DNA from: Isoetes taiwanensis
Taxonomy: Eukaryota > Streptophyta > Lycopodiopsida > Isoetales > Isoetaceae
Assembly (NCBI GenBank): GCA_021234155.1
Contig: JAJEKV010000064.1
Coordinates: forward strand, 1,426,001-1,490,000
DNA length: 64,000 nt
Direction of reading: 5' to 3'
Shown here: positions 32,181 through 43,762 of the stretch, piece by piece
How positions within the stretch are numbered: position 1 is the stretch's first letter
How the letters are laid out: each line of letters opens with the position of its first letter
Made by a program: the position numbers and the translations under genes
The notes under the pieces: generated by a model
The model's input: only the letters and a program-made list of their open reading frames with translations
Database searches by the model: none
What the model was told of the DNA's origin: nothing

Positions 32181-35100
32181 TCATACTTCCAATTTGATAT
32201 AATGATAATGTAGCTCAATATGTTTAGATTTAGAATGAAAAACCTCATCCTTTGTTAATGCAATTGTACTTTGATTATCACACATGAGTAGAGTAGGCCC
32301 CACCTGAGTCTGATGAAAACAATCCATCAACCGTCGCAACCAAACCAATTCTCTACTAGCAATTGATGCAAAGAACATACTCGCCCGTGTAGTGAAAAAG
32401 AAACACATCGTTGCTTTTTGCTCATCCAAGAAACTAAGGATTTCCCAACAAAAAAACAACTCCCACTAGTAGAACGAAAAGTGTCAGGACAACCACCCCA
32501 ATCAGCATCTGTATAGCCTAACAAAGTCAATACATCAACATCATTCTGCTTTGTGTACAATAAACCACAAGTAGAAGTGCCTTTCAAGTATCTCAAAACC
32601 CTTTTAGCAGCAATCCAATGAACCTGTCCAGGATTAGTCATGAATTGACCAAGAGTATTAGCAAAGATAACTAATATCGTATGGTAGCATTGGCCAAATA
32701 CATCAACGCACCAACCAAACTAGCATAAGGACATTTTTTCATTTGCAATCTTTTCTTCATCGATTAAAGGACTTTGTTTTTGAGAAAGTTTGGAGTATCT
32801 GGAACTAACAACAAGAGGAGTACTTTGTGATTTTGCTTCACTCAAATCACCATTCAAGAAGGCTGTCTTTACATCCATTTGATGTATATGAAGATCATCT
32901 TTGCATTGCAAAAGGCTAACAACACTTTCAAAACTTGTAAGACGTAAACCGGAGAAAAGGTTTCCTCATAATCTACACCTTCAACTTGTGAGAAACCTTT
33001 GACAACAAGGCGAGCTTTGAATTTATCAAAAGAACCATCAGCTTTAATCTTGGTCTTAAAAATCCACTTACATTGAATGGGCTTTCGTGCTGCAGGTAAT
33101 TCCACAAGTTCCCATGTACCTTTATTGATCAAGGACTCATATTCAGCCTCCATGGCCATTTTCCATGATTCTCGCTTTGATCCGAACCGAGAGCATCGAC
33201 CTTGTAAATTGGATCGCCAGTCATAGCCAAAGCAGAATAATAATCTAAGATCCGTTGCGTCGGCTTCCAAGCTCGACGTGCAACAATAGCATCATCATGA
33301 GGAACCTCATGAATAACTTCATCATCATGAGCACCCTCATGAATAACTTCATCAAGACCATCATGATCTTCCTCATCATAATCACTATCATTAGCAAAAT
33401 CATAAGCAAGTTCAGGAACATCAAGAGCTTCAGCAGGATCAAAAATCGGATTATGTGCATCAAGGATAGCAGGAGCAATGAGAGGAGTAGTAGGCAGCAT
33501 AGGAACATCAGTAAAAAGATTATCATCTGAAAAAGGGAATTCAGCAAGTATTTCACTTTCATGTTGACTATTAGATTTGAAGCGTAACATAGAAAGCTCA
33601 TCAAAAGTAGCATCACGACTAATGATAACTTTTCGAGAAACAGGATCCCAAAAACGATATGCTTTAGCATTAGAAGCATATCCAAGGAAAATAGCTTTAG
33701 AGCAACAGGGATCAATCTTTTTTCTTTTTTCGGTTGGAATATGAACATAAGCGGTTACAACCAAAAACACGCAAATTAGCAACATTGGGTTTACGACCAA
33801 ACCAGGCTTCAAACGGAGTTTTGCCTTTCAAAGCAGAAGTAATCAAGCGATTTTGCACATACACAGCAGTGGCAACAGCTTCTGCCCAAAAACACTTATC
33901 CAAACCCGGAATGAATAAGCATACAACGCACAAAGATTCATGATTGTCGCGATTCTTCCTTTCAAAGAACACCATTACGTTTGGGGAGAATAAGGCGCGG
34001 TATATTCATGAAAAATACCTGATTCTGCACAAACTTTGTCAAAAGCCAAAGATTTAAACTCACCACCATTATCAGTGCGCAATCTTTGAATCATGGTTCC
34101 AGTTTGAACCTCAACCAATTTCTTAAAGGTACAAAAGATGGATAGGACATCAGATTTTTTGGAAAGAAAGTACACAAAGGTATAGCAAGTATAATCATCA
34201 ATGAAAAGAAGAAAGTATATGGCTTTACCAATGGAAACACAAAATGGGCCACAAAGATCGGAATGTACAAGTTCTAAGAAATGCGAGGGTAGGATGTCCA
34301 TCTCCAGAGAATGGATGGCGATGCTGCTTACCAAGAGCACAAGCCTCACAAACACCCAATACACCATGGGTTGACAAATTGAGACCATCCACAAGTTCAT
34401 CACAGCTCATGTCCAAAAGAGCTTGAAAGTTAGCATGACCAAAGCGTCGATGCCACAAAGTACCGATATCATCACCACGAGATATCACAACATTAGCAAA
34501 CTCATCATTCAGTTGAAGAGCATAAAGATTGCCTTGGCGAAAAGCAGTGGCAAAAACAAGACCATCTTTCACAAAACGGCAAACACGGTTATCAAACTGA
34601 ACAAGGAAGCCAATATCAGTAAGACGAGCAAGAGAAAGGAGATTGTGGGAAAGGTCCGGCACATGTAGAACCCCATGCAAAAGCCGCACACCAGAAGATG
34701 TGCCAATTTGAAGAGTACCAATGCCTTTGACAGCAAGGGGTCTATTGTCACCAAGATAGACAAATTTCTTAGCAAGAAGAGGACGATATTGAGTCAACCA
34801 ATGCTTGTGATGAGTCATGTGTTGAGTGGCAGCAGAATCTACAAGCATAGAATCATTAGCTTTAACCATTTCAAGCGCATCATGGACACAATGTCCCTCA
34901 TCTCGCATGCCAAGAAGAAGTTTATGCTCAGTAGCAAATTTTTTATAATAACATTCTTCTTCAGGATGGCCAGACTTTTTACAATATTCGCAAACAATAG
35001 AGCGACCACGACCATAGCCACGGCCACGGCCGCGTCCACACCCACGACCAGAACGACCAGCATGCTCATCAGCATAATTATCCTGATCATCATCACGAGA

Positions 35101-35810
35101 TCGTTTAGAACGAACCACAAGAGCTGTTTCTGTCTGATCTTTAAAATATTTTTGAAGTTTGGTAGCTTCATCTTTCAATGAAATATGAACACGATCTAGA
35201 GTGAGGTTGGCTTTATTGAGCAAAACGGTACGAACAACCTTGAATTCTTCTGGCAAAGTTTCTAGAAGTGCAACAATTTGTTGTTGAGGTGGCATGACCT
35301 CACCAGCAATAGACAAGCCATCTACAAGAGTTTTAAACTTATCAAAGTGAAGGTCAAAAGATTCTGTGAGGCTATAACGAAGATTTGCAATATCATTGCG
35401 AAGACTATAAATCTCATAGACAGTCTTTTGCTCATAAACTTTGTCAAGGTAACTCCAAACCTCAGCAGAGGTTTTGAGATCCCTAACATCCATCAGAATG
35501 GATTCTTTGAGTGCATAATGTATCAAAGAACGTGCCGCTTTATCTTTTTCTTCCCAGTCAGCTAAAAGCTTGACCCAAGTATCGTATTCAGCTCCACTGG
35601 TAGCAAGAGCACCAGCACTAGTCAATGGTTGTTTAGGAACACGGATTTTACCCGTGACGTAATCAAAAAGTTTGTCACTCTCCAACACCAACTCCAACAT
35701 AAGCTTCAAAACAGGGAAGCCAGATCCAGAAAAGACGTAAAGTGTCTTTGTCCCGGAGAGCCCGCGAAAAGTAACAACAGAAGAGCTTGGCTCTGATACC
35801 ATGTTAGAAA
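32181..35810 (-). pseudogene. Copia gag-pol polyprotein with deleted reverse transcriptase
   Basis: Read from the Met near 35800, gag comes first (start MVSEPSSSVVTFRG). A CCHC zinc knuckle (CEYCKKSGHPEEEC, near 34960) is followed by the protease region (LVDSAATQHMTHHKHW) and GAG-pre-integrase (WHRRFGHANFQALL, CEACALGKQHRHPF). Integrase follows (VHSDLCGPF, RLRTDNGGEF), then the RT start (WIFKTKIKADGSFDKFKARL, HQMDVKTAFLNGDLSE). At about 32838 the frame jumps directly to the RT/RNase H linker (AKSQSTPLVVSS). The ~150 residues holding YVDD are gone. RNase H (GYTDADWGGCPDTFRSTSG, LLMCDNQSTIALT) ends the sequence. Frame changes near 34390, 33975, 33800, 33270 and 32640 add to the damage. Confidence 0.93.
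35789..35801 (-). promoter_or_regulatory. Primer-binding site of the young Copia
   Basis: On the minus strand TGGTATCAGAGCC begins directly after the 5' LTR, complementary to the 3' end of initiator Met-tRNA. It also overlaps the start of the polyprotein (the ATG of MVSEPSS lies within ATGGTATCAGAGCC). Confidence 0.9.
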
Positions 35811-35999
35811 TATGAGACACACACAACTTTTCCCACAAGACAAGACAAAATTTTATTCATATGAGATACATATTTATACATCAATATGAGCCACTATTGG
35901 ACTAGTGCCACAATAGGCAAGAGTGCTATATGTGACATACATGCCATACATGGCAAAAGGTAAAGGTGCACGTCTCCTATAGAAAGGAGATTCCAAACA
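35802..35999 (-). repeat. 5' LTR of the young Copia (198 bp)
   Basis: Identical to the other LTR except for an extra CAAGAG near 35917. On the minus strand it would carry the promoter. Short LTRs of about 200 bp are usual for small Copia families. Confidence 0.95.
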
Positions 36000-36004
36000 G
36001 GAAG

Positions 36005-36262
36005 ATCAAGGAGCAAGAATCAAGGAACAAGATCAAGTAGCAAGATCAAGAGCAAGGAACAAGATCAAGTAGCAAGGAGCACGGGAATGAAGTAGCAAGG
36101 ATTCCGAACAAGGATCAAGATCAACTGTAGCAAGAAGCAATGAACAAGGAAGATCAAGTAGCAAGAAGATCATGGAACAAGGAAGATCAAGTAGCAAGAA
36201 GATCAAGGAACAAGGAAGATGAAGGAGCAAGAAGCAAGGATCAAGATCAAGTAGCAAGGTGA
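36005..36262. repeat. AGCAAG/GATCAAG satellite, right part
   Basis: Continuation of the array interrupted at 31701, with the same GATCAAGTAGCAAG words. See the left part. Confidence 0.9.
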
Positions 36263-36299
36263 AAAGTGAGAAGTGAAAGCAAGGTAAAAGAATTTATAG

Positions 36300-36425
36300 C
36301 TACGAATCCAATAATGTTGAAGTATAATACCAATAATGTTGAAGTATAATACCAATAATGCTGAGGTATAATACCAATAATGCTCACGATAATAATAATA
36401 ATAATGCTGAAGTATTATACCAATA
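36300..36425. repeat. ~22-bp tandem repeat, about five copies
   Basis: CCAATAATGTTGAAGTATAATA repeats from about 36309, drifting to GCTGAGGT and GCTCACGATAATAATAAT before TGCTGAAGTATTATACC. It is AT-rich and contains a short AAT microsatellite. Confidence 0.9.
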
Positions 36426-36943
36426 ATTCTACAACGACTATAAAAGCAGCTCCATTCTGGTAGAAGTCATTCATCTCCCATGGCTTATAATATCTATGAG
36501 TATGAAGATCGGTTTGAGACCATTCTTTGCTCCATGAGCTACAATGATATTGTTCGGTGCATACATAAAAGCAGTTAAAATTTGGATCCCTACTTGCAAT
36601 CCAAAGGCGATGGTCCCGAGTGTCATTGCCCCGGCCTTACTCGTGTTGTGATCCATCTTCTTTGGCTTCCCCGAACGTCGTGCCTATGAGCTGAATGCGA
36701 TCCGTTAGCGAGGATTGAAGATGAGTGAATCATCGACTCTATAATGCCATCAATAATATGTGCATCTAAATTATATGTATGCCATCAATAATGTGTGCAT
36801 CGATATAATGATGTGTATTAAACACCTATTATAAAAGATGTAAGGATGTTAGTATAAGCATAATGAAAGCTAATTGATGTATCGACAATGTATTAATTGT
36901 CCAAAATGCTTAAGTATTATAGCAAAAGAAATTACATACATAA
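36426..36943. other. Spacer between satellite repeats and the DUF7869-like gene
   Basis: A 61-codon minus frame (36656-36471) with two hydrophobic runs is present, but nothing supports it as a gene. The rest is AT-rich with repeated ATGTGTGCATC/ATCAATAATATGTGC words (36748-36800). It probably holds the 3' end of the leftward gene. Confidence 0.35.
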
Positions 36944-39900
36944 TTATCGAGAACATGACTGAGATTGAGAGCTTTTAGCTAATGCTATGTCCCCCCACAT
37001 GTCAACAATGTATTTTGGAATCAAGCAGTCTTGGGTCTTTTTGCCATTTGCATCCCATGCATAATGTATGGCATCTAACTTCTCATACCTTGATGGATCT
37101 GATGGATTGGGTCGCCAACGTTTAGTTAAGCAACCTGTATAGTCACGACCAACAGGCATCCACCATGATACATAAATGTGACCATAATTGGTAGACTCTG
37201 GATCTAGGATGGCATCTTCTTCTGTAAAGCCCAACTACGTTGGAGTTTCATCGTCTCCAGGTCGGACTAAAACAAACATACCTTTCGTAACATGTGCATG
37301 AGGATCGAACTCATCCATAGGCAACACCGGACGCCCATCTGGCTGGCCCACAATGTCGTAGGCAAAGGTCTTACAAGCCGCAGCGGCTTCATCGACCTCT
37401 GGAGTAAATGCAGCTTGTAGAGGTTCTTGCCTTGTACGCAACCAAAAGTTATCATTTTGAGGTTGTCCTGGAGATACATCTTCCAAACACACAAGAATCT
37501 CGTTCCAGTAATCCATAGTTGCTTTGTACTGTCGTGCAAACACATATCTTCTTGATTTTTGCAGAAGGAATTCCATAATGCTATGTACTTGCGATCTTTG
37601 TCTCGCCAAAGCCGAGATCTTTCAATGTCTTCCTTGGAGGAATATTTTTAGGCACCCCCGTTGGTAACGTTGGCTCACCATTTTCATCCTCCTTCCACAT
37701 TCTTATTCCTTTTTCTAGAATCCACTCTTTATGGGTTGGCCGCATCTTATATTGCATAATGGGCCATTTCCCATCCATTTTAAATCGAATAGCAATGGGC
37801 CTCGGTATGGCTGTTAGGCGTTGGCCTTTATCGGGGATATATCCCTTGACAAAGCCTTTCAATCGGAACTTCATCCACAAAATATGGAATAGGAGACTTT
37901 GCATTGCACTTGCTAAACAAGTAAAAGCAACTTCGAGCAAAGTTAGAGCATCCGATGAACTCATTAACGTCGAAAAGTTCTCAAACAATGCATCAATATC
38001 GTCATGAGTATGCCCAACCATCATGAAGCCAACCTGAATCTCATCGAATACCTTAAGCCATGTCAAATAAGAGAGGTAGGAGAACACATATCTATTTTTA
38101 TTTTGACCCGATGCATTATCCAACTGTAAGTAGAGATTTCGAGGAAGAGGATTGAAGCCTTCTAAGTTGGCACTAGAAGATGAAGGCATCTTCTCTTGTG
38201 TCTGCGCTAGCTTATGCTGCAGTGGTCGAGTATCTTTTAGGGCTTGCATCAATTTGCAATCTGTAGTTCTGCTTCCACACAGATCACCACACTTGTCTTC
38301 TTCCGGCAACTCAAGATAGTGTAGGATCCTAGAAAGTGATCCAACATGAAAGTTTGCATCATCCTTCCAAAGATCAAGAGAGAAATGGCCATAAGCCCGT
38401 CCACCATGACCATGTGTCAATGCTCCTGTCAAGCTGCTCTTCAAGCGATCTCCTCTCCAAACAGACTTTGCGAGATGGTGACTTCTTGGTGTCAGTGTTT
38501 TGACCTGATCCATCTTATCATGTATTATGCAAAGGTGACTTTCTGGCGAACGATGTGATAATGCACGCCAATGCCAATATTGACTCCTACAGGAACGTTG
38601 TTCCAACATATGTGCCCGCCGTTGAATTGAAAGGTTGCGCCTCTCCCTTGTATCTTTTGTTCTTTCCAATTTCTGCTTGATGACTGCACATATGTTACAC
38701 TTGGAGAATGCTGTATTTTTTGCTATGCTGACGTCTGGAAACTCTTTCTTCTAAATATTGTAAAAAGAGGGCAAGGTTACACTCTGTCCTGTCAATTCTT
38801 CCACCACGGCACCCACTTCCTTATGTATGCTCTTCTTATTAAGAATGGAAGGAAGTTTGCGAACATTCTCCCTTATATCATCCTTTCCTTTTTTGCTTCT
38901 ATGTGGAATGCTCTCCGCATTCTCACTAATGAAGGTATCAAGCACACTTTCTGTAGCTAGTGTCACAGATCTAGGCTTCTTAGAGCCTGTATTACCATGC
39001 TCCGCCCGTTTTCCACCTAACTCGAACCTCTTCCTCCAACTATAAAACGTAGACTGAGCAACTCCTAAAGCCACGTGCCATGCGAATTGATAGCACTCCA
39101 CTCCAGAGACCACTACTTTCGCCTCCGACTGCCCTGTATAAGTTACACTCAACACATAAAAAACAAGCGTAATCCTGGCAGATTGAGAATAAAATTCTTT
39201 TCTTAAGGCACATACTTGCTCGCCTCGGGTTTTTTTGACACATTAGCCCCTTGCAACATGTTGATTTTAGAGCACTCTTGATTGACTTGGAAGCGCACAT
39301 CCTCTCCTCCTTGCTATCCCCCTTTGGTTCCCTCCTGACCCTCTTCACATATGTATATTTCCTTTTCCTCTTGAATTGCTTCTCAACATCAGCTTCCAAG
39401 CACTCAACTTCTAAGTCATCCTGTTCGAGAGTAGCTCGAGCTTGTAAATGTTGTGAAACTGTCCTACCATCATGAAGCAAAACATCATAGGTCTCCCAGG
39501 TTACTAGACTGTTAGCTATAGGCCTCTCAGCACAAGCATGACATGACCTGATATTTTGGTTTCCCGTTGGATCTATTATGTTACCCACTGAAAGCCCGAC
39601 CTTTAATACACCCAAGAACTCATCGTCTTTAGCATCCTGAGGATCACTAAAGACTATATTCGCCTCCGAATATTTAGATCCAATGCAGGAGTGAAGAATG
39701 TAGCATGGCAAACCTAGTAGATCTGCTGCGGGAGTAGTAGATCGTCTCATCTTCAGGCTTAAACAACTTTGAGACCAAGGCGGGCAGCTAGATTCTCATG
39801 ACCTCAATCTCCTCTACTATCTCGTCTTCTTCATTTGTTGCTGTGTTGCTTGGTTCACCACAGTGAGCAGTGAAACTGATGTCCGGCGGGCTACTGACAG

Positions 39901-40217
39901 ATGGTGGACTACTAGATGAATCCTCTTCTAAAGAGGGCAAATTGAGGGATCTCGAAGACGTATCTTCACTTGAGGGGCACTCATTTTGTTTTACATCCCT
40001 CTTAGGCCACTGAATGAATGTGTCTACTGCTTCACCAAAGTTATCTGCCCCTTCGCAGGGGACTGGAAGCTCGGTCGATGGGATCACGGACTCCGTGACC
40101 TCAATAGCTACATTTGAAGGATCTATTTCCTTCCCATGAAGAGTGGTTCTATTCAAAATATGTCCCCGGGCAACAATTGTCCTTCCGACGAATAGGTTGT
40201 ACAAGGGAAAATTGAAC
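36944..40217 (-). pseudogene. DUF8039-DUF7869-like transposon-type protein gene, mildly decayed
   Basis: The first visible exon (from 40217, after GAAACAG) reads VGRTIVARGHILNRTTLHG and ELPVPCEGADNFGEAV, then DTFIQWPKRDV. This is the DUF8039-type domain seen in plant transposon proteins, followed by a Ser/acidic linker. The next exon (39750-39230) is Lys/Arg-rich with several Cys. A third (39155 to about 38765) has an HTH-like block: AWHVALGVAQSTFYSWRKRF. The long frame 38669-37581 holds the DUF7869 core, with LYLQLDNASGQNKNRYVFSY and VGHTHDDIDALFENF. A further frame (37609-37235) continues to LVRPGDDETPT and stops at a TAG (37235-37237) where homologous proteins have Trp. Reading resumes as LGFTEEDAILDP to 36944. 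DUF7869 is widely regarded as RNase H-fold-like, and transposase function is my inference. One frame change plus one nonsense codon suggest recent decay. Confidence 0.75.
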
Positions 40218-40290
40218 CTGTTTCAATCAAGCAAGACGACACTTTTTAGAACATATGAATTAGACGAAAAATAAGCAATAAATACGCAAA

Positions 40291-40645
40291 AATGGCGCCA
40301 TTTAGTACAAAAGAAAAATTTTTGGTCTAAATTTGGAGCTAAATGGCGCCATGGCGCCATTTGGTCGTATCGGTGAACACTTGGATCAAATGGCGCCATG
40401 GCGCCATTTGATCCAAATTCAAACCTATGGCACATTCATTGGTGTGAATTTGGAACAAATGGCGCCATGGCGCCATTTCATCCAAGTGCCAAATTTGGAG
40501 CCAAATGGCGCCATGGCTCCATTTGGCTCCAAATTTACACCATTTCAACCGTGCCCACCATTTTCAACCGAATGGCGCTATGGCGCCATTTAGACCAACA
40601 CCATTTTAAGGGTGTATTTGGAATAGAATGGCGCCCTGTGACATG
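40291..40645. repeat. GGCGCC palindrome cluster, left
   Basis: The core is two GGCGCC sites around a shared CCATGG, with AAAT and ATTT outside: a 22-base perfect palindrome. Full copies start at 40341, 40388 and 40457. One-base variants start at 40503 and 40570, a half-site lies at 40291 and a broken copy at 40626. At 40381-40416 the symmetry extends to 36 bases without mismatch, flanked by TTGGATC and GATCCAA. Spacing is 46-69 bases. The cluster lies directly upstream of the leftward gene's first visible exon. Confidence 0.95.
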
Positions 40646-40954
40646 GGGCGATTTGGCTTAGCTCCATCACAAAATCTACACGACGTTCCTATGTTATGCA
40701 TTCTTGCTCCCATTGATGTATGTGTCAATAAGAGCAGGCATGCATAACATGGGAACCCCATGCCAACTTTGCAATTGAAACCAAGTTTCTTAGTGTCCTA
40801 GCAGCATTAATGTCAGCATTTGGACACGCTATACACATGGCAGCAATAGAACAGAATTCATACCAGAAATAGTGGACTTACTTGATATTAGATAGATCCA
40901 TAGTGGTATGTCCTGGAGCAGTAGATGGAACAGGAAAATCAAGCTGATCCCAGC

Positions 40955-41105
40955 AGATAAATTCGCAGAAGAATGCGCCAAGAAGAATTCGCCAAGAAGA
41001 AAGCGCCAAGAAGGATTCGCCAAGAAGAAAGCGCCAAGAAGAATTCGCCAAGAAGAAAGCGCCAAGAATCACCTGGGATTTCTGTGAGCGCCAAGAAGAA
41101 AGCGC
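40955..41105. repeat. 17-bp GCGCCAAGAAGAA(AG/TT) tandem repeat
   Basis: GCGCCAAGAAGAAA and its partner TTCGCCAAGAAG alternate about eight to nine times. The purine-rich unit again contains GCGCC. Long frames crossing it on the minus strand are repeat artefacts. Confidence 0.9.
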
Positions 41106-41976
41106 CTGACAGCACGCATGCGCCTTGCAAAGTTTCTGCCTAGGCGCCTGAGAAAAGAAGCGCGCCTTATGCGAGCGGCAGCTGAGACGAGCAGGCGGAT
41201 TCGAAAGCGCCTGAATCGTGCACGAAAATGTCTGCGTCGTGGCATGGTCGCATTAAGTGGGAGCACGGCGACAAAGAGGGAGCTTTAAATGCAAAGTACA
41301 ATTTTAAAAGCGGACGATTCAAATTTGGACGGATGGCATCAAATTTCAATTCTGGGGAGAATTTTGACTTTTATGTTAATTCGCGGTGGTAGGGAATTTT
41401 GAATTTTATGTTCAAATTTGGTAGTGATTAGAGCCGGAAATATTGAATTTCAAAATTCAAATTTAGGCGGGCATGGGCGCTGGACATACGATGCATGGCG
41501 GGCATGGGCGCTGGACCGCCACCTGGCATGGGGCGGGCATGGGGTGCTGGGCCGGGCATGGCGCTGGGCGACCCGCAGGCCCTAGTTGGCGCTTTGTGTG
41601 TATTAAGCGGATAGCCAGCGGCCAAAGTTTGTTATGCCTAATTGTTTTTATGAAGTTTCTCATTCGGTTTTTTCGTTTTCGATTCCAGCTCCTAGCGCCT
41701 CGACCTTAAGCGCCCGGCGCCCGGCCTAAGTCGCCAGACACCTAAGCGCCCAGCGCCTAAAGCAACCTTCTTCGTCCTTTGTTTTCAGTGTTTTCTGGCA
41801 CCATTTCCCCACAGTTCAGCGCCTCAACACATCTAGCGACACACCAGCTTTCGGACCAAATTCAAGGCGCTCGAAATGGAAATCGACAATTCTAGAGCTC
41901 CTCAGAATGTGGAGACAGCTGCTAGCGCACCTCAAGGGACATGTATGTCATCTACTTGCATTGTTTTGTTTGGGCT
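41106..41976. other. GCGCC-rich spacer between the divergent genes
   Basis: No gene is seen. GCGCC/GGCGC occurs far above expectation, notably at 41100-41230 and 41690-41760 (AGCGCCCGGCGCCCGG), separated by an AT-rich block near 41290-41460. GCGGGCATGGGCGCTGGA is duplicated near 41468 and 41498. This may be the 5' region of one or both genes. The exon-like ATGGAAATCGACAATTC near 41875 ends in a possible splice context, so the rightward gene may start here. Confidence 0.5.
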
Positions 41977-42320
41977 AAATGGCGCCACCGCGCTATTTAG
42001 ATGCTGGTAGCCACTTTAGGGTCTTAATAGTTGACAAATGGTTGGATGCCTGAGCGCACTTTAGGAGTCTATTAGCTTACTTTAGGATGCCTGGTAGCTT
42101 ACTCTAGAGGGTCTTTTGCTACCAAATGGCGCCGCGCCATTTGATGTCTATTAGCTTACCATAGGGCCTTGTTGTTGGCAAATGGCGCCATGGCGCCATT
42201 TGATGTCTATTAGCTTACCATAGGGCCTTGTTCTTGGCAAATGGCGCCATGGCGCTATTCCATGTCTATTAGCATACATTTGGGACTTGTTGTTGGCAAA
42301 TGGCACCATGGCGCAATTTT
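41977..42320. repeat. GGCGCC palindromes in a ~58-bp tandem array
   Basis: Palindromes start at 41977 (variant), 42124 (shortened), 42180, 42239 and 42298. They are joined by TGATGTCTATTAGCTTACCAT-type spacers with period 56-59. The copy at 42180 is perfect; the others carry one to three changes, mostly inside one GGCGCC. Confidence 0.93.
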
Positions 42321-42870
42321 TATCTGCGTCCAGTCCATAAACACTAATGGAGTCATTCGCATATGTATTGCTCCTACGAATCGCAGGTGCCTCTACCCAG
42401 TCAGAGCCACTCTCCTTCCAACCATCTTCCGCGAATATTGCGAAGGGGAGGGGCTCGTCTTGGAGTGGAAACCTCGCGACTTACGCAGGAAATGCATTCG
42501 AACTACTTCCATGTGATGCACTGAACTCGGATGCAAATGGCGCCATTTGCAGGTCAGTGGAAATTACAGTGCACTTTGTTAAAACGGACGACTAAGCAAA
42601 TGGCGCCATGGCGCCATTTGCATCTGAGTTCAGTTCCGAGGTAGCTTGCTTCTCATTGTGTTGCGTTCTGTAGTGCTCTCTCCTATGAGTCGCAGGTGCC
42701 TCCACCCAGTCAGAGCCACTCTCCTTCGAACCATCTTCCTCGAATATTGCGAAGGGGAGGGGCTCGGAAGCTGGAGGCCTGGAACGACCAAACGCTGAGG
42801 ATATGCATCTGAACTGCTTCCATGTGCTTATGCATCGACTCAGATGCAAATAAATGCCACGGCGCCATTT
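42298..42870. repeat. ~270-300-bp duplicated block bounded by GGCGCC palindromes
   Basis: Two direct copies (42298-42597 and 42598 to about 42870) share TCGCAGGTGCCTC, CAGTCAGAGCCACTCTCCTT and CGAATATTGCGAAGGGGAGG. Both end near AT(C/G)CAAAT followed by a palindrome or its remnant. A half palindrome is at 42536, a full one at 42598 and a damaged one at 42850. Confidence 0.85.
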
Positions 42871-42951
42871 ACCTACCACAACCGATTATGCACGCTTGTT
42901 GTTAAAACCATTTACTGATGCCTCTTTGTTACTGATGCCCCTTTGTTGCAG

Positions 42952-43631
42952 CTATGTTACGTCCGGAAACACAATTTCAATCCGACCAGACTATCATGCT
43001 GATAGACAGGTACTGGTGCATGGAAGTAATGCGGGTGAGCCCCTCTACTCTACAGGGCTCGAAGGAGATCTGCGAGAAGAGAGCTCTGCCTCCTTATAAA
43101 GGAGACGACCCGAATCGGCCCAGGCATTTACCGGCCGGTATCTTGATCCACATGAAGATGGTTGCCAAGAGCGGTCGCGAAGATTGGATCCGGGTGGTCT
43201 GTGGGGATACTATGCGTGAGAGAATAATTGTCTACTATGTGGACTGGAAGTTTTATGATCCGGATTTGTAATGTCTCGCTAGCATTGCAAATGTAGCTGG
43301 TTCCGCGAAGAAGCAAGGCTGGGCGCTGCCATCGTACAACAGCTTTGAAGAAGCTGACATCAAAGGCCCACAAGAAATCTTGAGGGGCTTTATGATTCTT
43401 CGCAATCGTATGAACGAGTCAAAAAACTCGCCTTCATTCGCTGAAGGCTTTAGCCCGCCAGGTTACTACCCGCCATTGTGGACACGACCGGCTAAAAACA
43501 GCTTAGCAAGAAGAAGACAAGACAAACTAAGGAGACACCGCAAATTTAAAAAGACTCCTCATCTTTCTATCGAGGATGTGTCCGTGAAACCCACTTTTAA
43601 GGAAAGGCGGCGGGGCAAGCGGAAAAGTTAA
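42952..43631 (+). CDS. N-terminal exon of the ParB/methyltransferase-like gene
   Basis: One frame is open except for a TAA at 43269-43271. Before it: IDRYWCMEVMRVSPSTLQG and LIHMKMVAKSGREDWIRVV, ending VYYVDWKFYDPDL. After it in the same frame: QGWALPSYNSFEEADIKG, ending in a basic stretch (RRRQDKLRRHRKFKK). The composition looks like a real globular domain, but I do not know the family. The quality of sequence on both sides of the stop indicates a recent nonsense mutation or recoding. Confidence 0.55.
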
Positions 43632-43762
43632 GAGAAAGGATCACAAAGATCCTGAGAAGGAAAAGAAGGAAAAGAAGGAAAAGGAAAAGAAGGAAGAGAA
43701 GGAAGAGAAAGAAAAGAAGGAAAAGAAGGAAAAGAAAAAGGAAAGGAAAGACAAGGATAGGG

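Larger units (their letters stand above)
31701..35999 (-). mobile_element. Structurally complete Ty1/Copia element, RT-deleted, with GGAAG target duplication
   Basis: Two LTRs (31701-31892 and 35802-35999) flank a minus-strand gag-pol. GGAAG is present on both sides (31696-31700 and 36000-36004). The LTRs differ only by a 6-base indel (CAAGAG) as far as I can see, which implies recent insertion. Primer-binding site and polypurine tract are in the right places. The coding region nevertheless lacks the reverse-transcriptase core and has several frameshifts, so it was probably copied in trans by a relative. It inserted into the AGCAAG satellite. Confidence 0.95.

Noticed and set aside
33245..33748. 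167-codon very hydrophobic minus-strand ORF, and plus-strand ORFs over the same region
   Set aside because: Alternative frames of the Copia integrase/linker region; the real frame shows the Copia motifs.
31400..36262. CRISPR array in the AGCAAG repeats
   Set aside because: Eukaryotic context, irregular unit length and no unique spacers between constant repeats.
40333..40661. Overlapping ORFs on both strands containing repeated MAPWRH
   Set aside because: They are translations of the GGCGCC palindromes, which read through in several frames; not genes.
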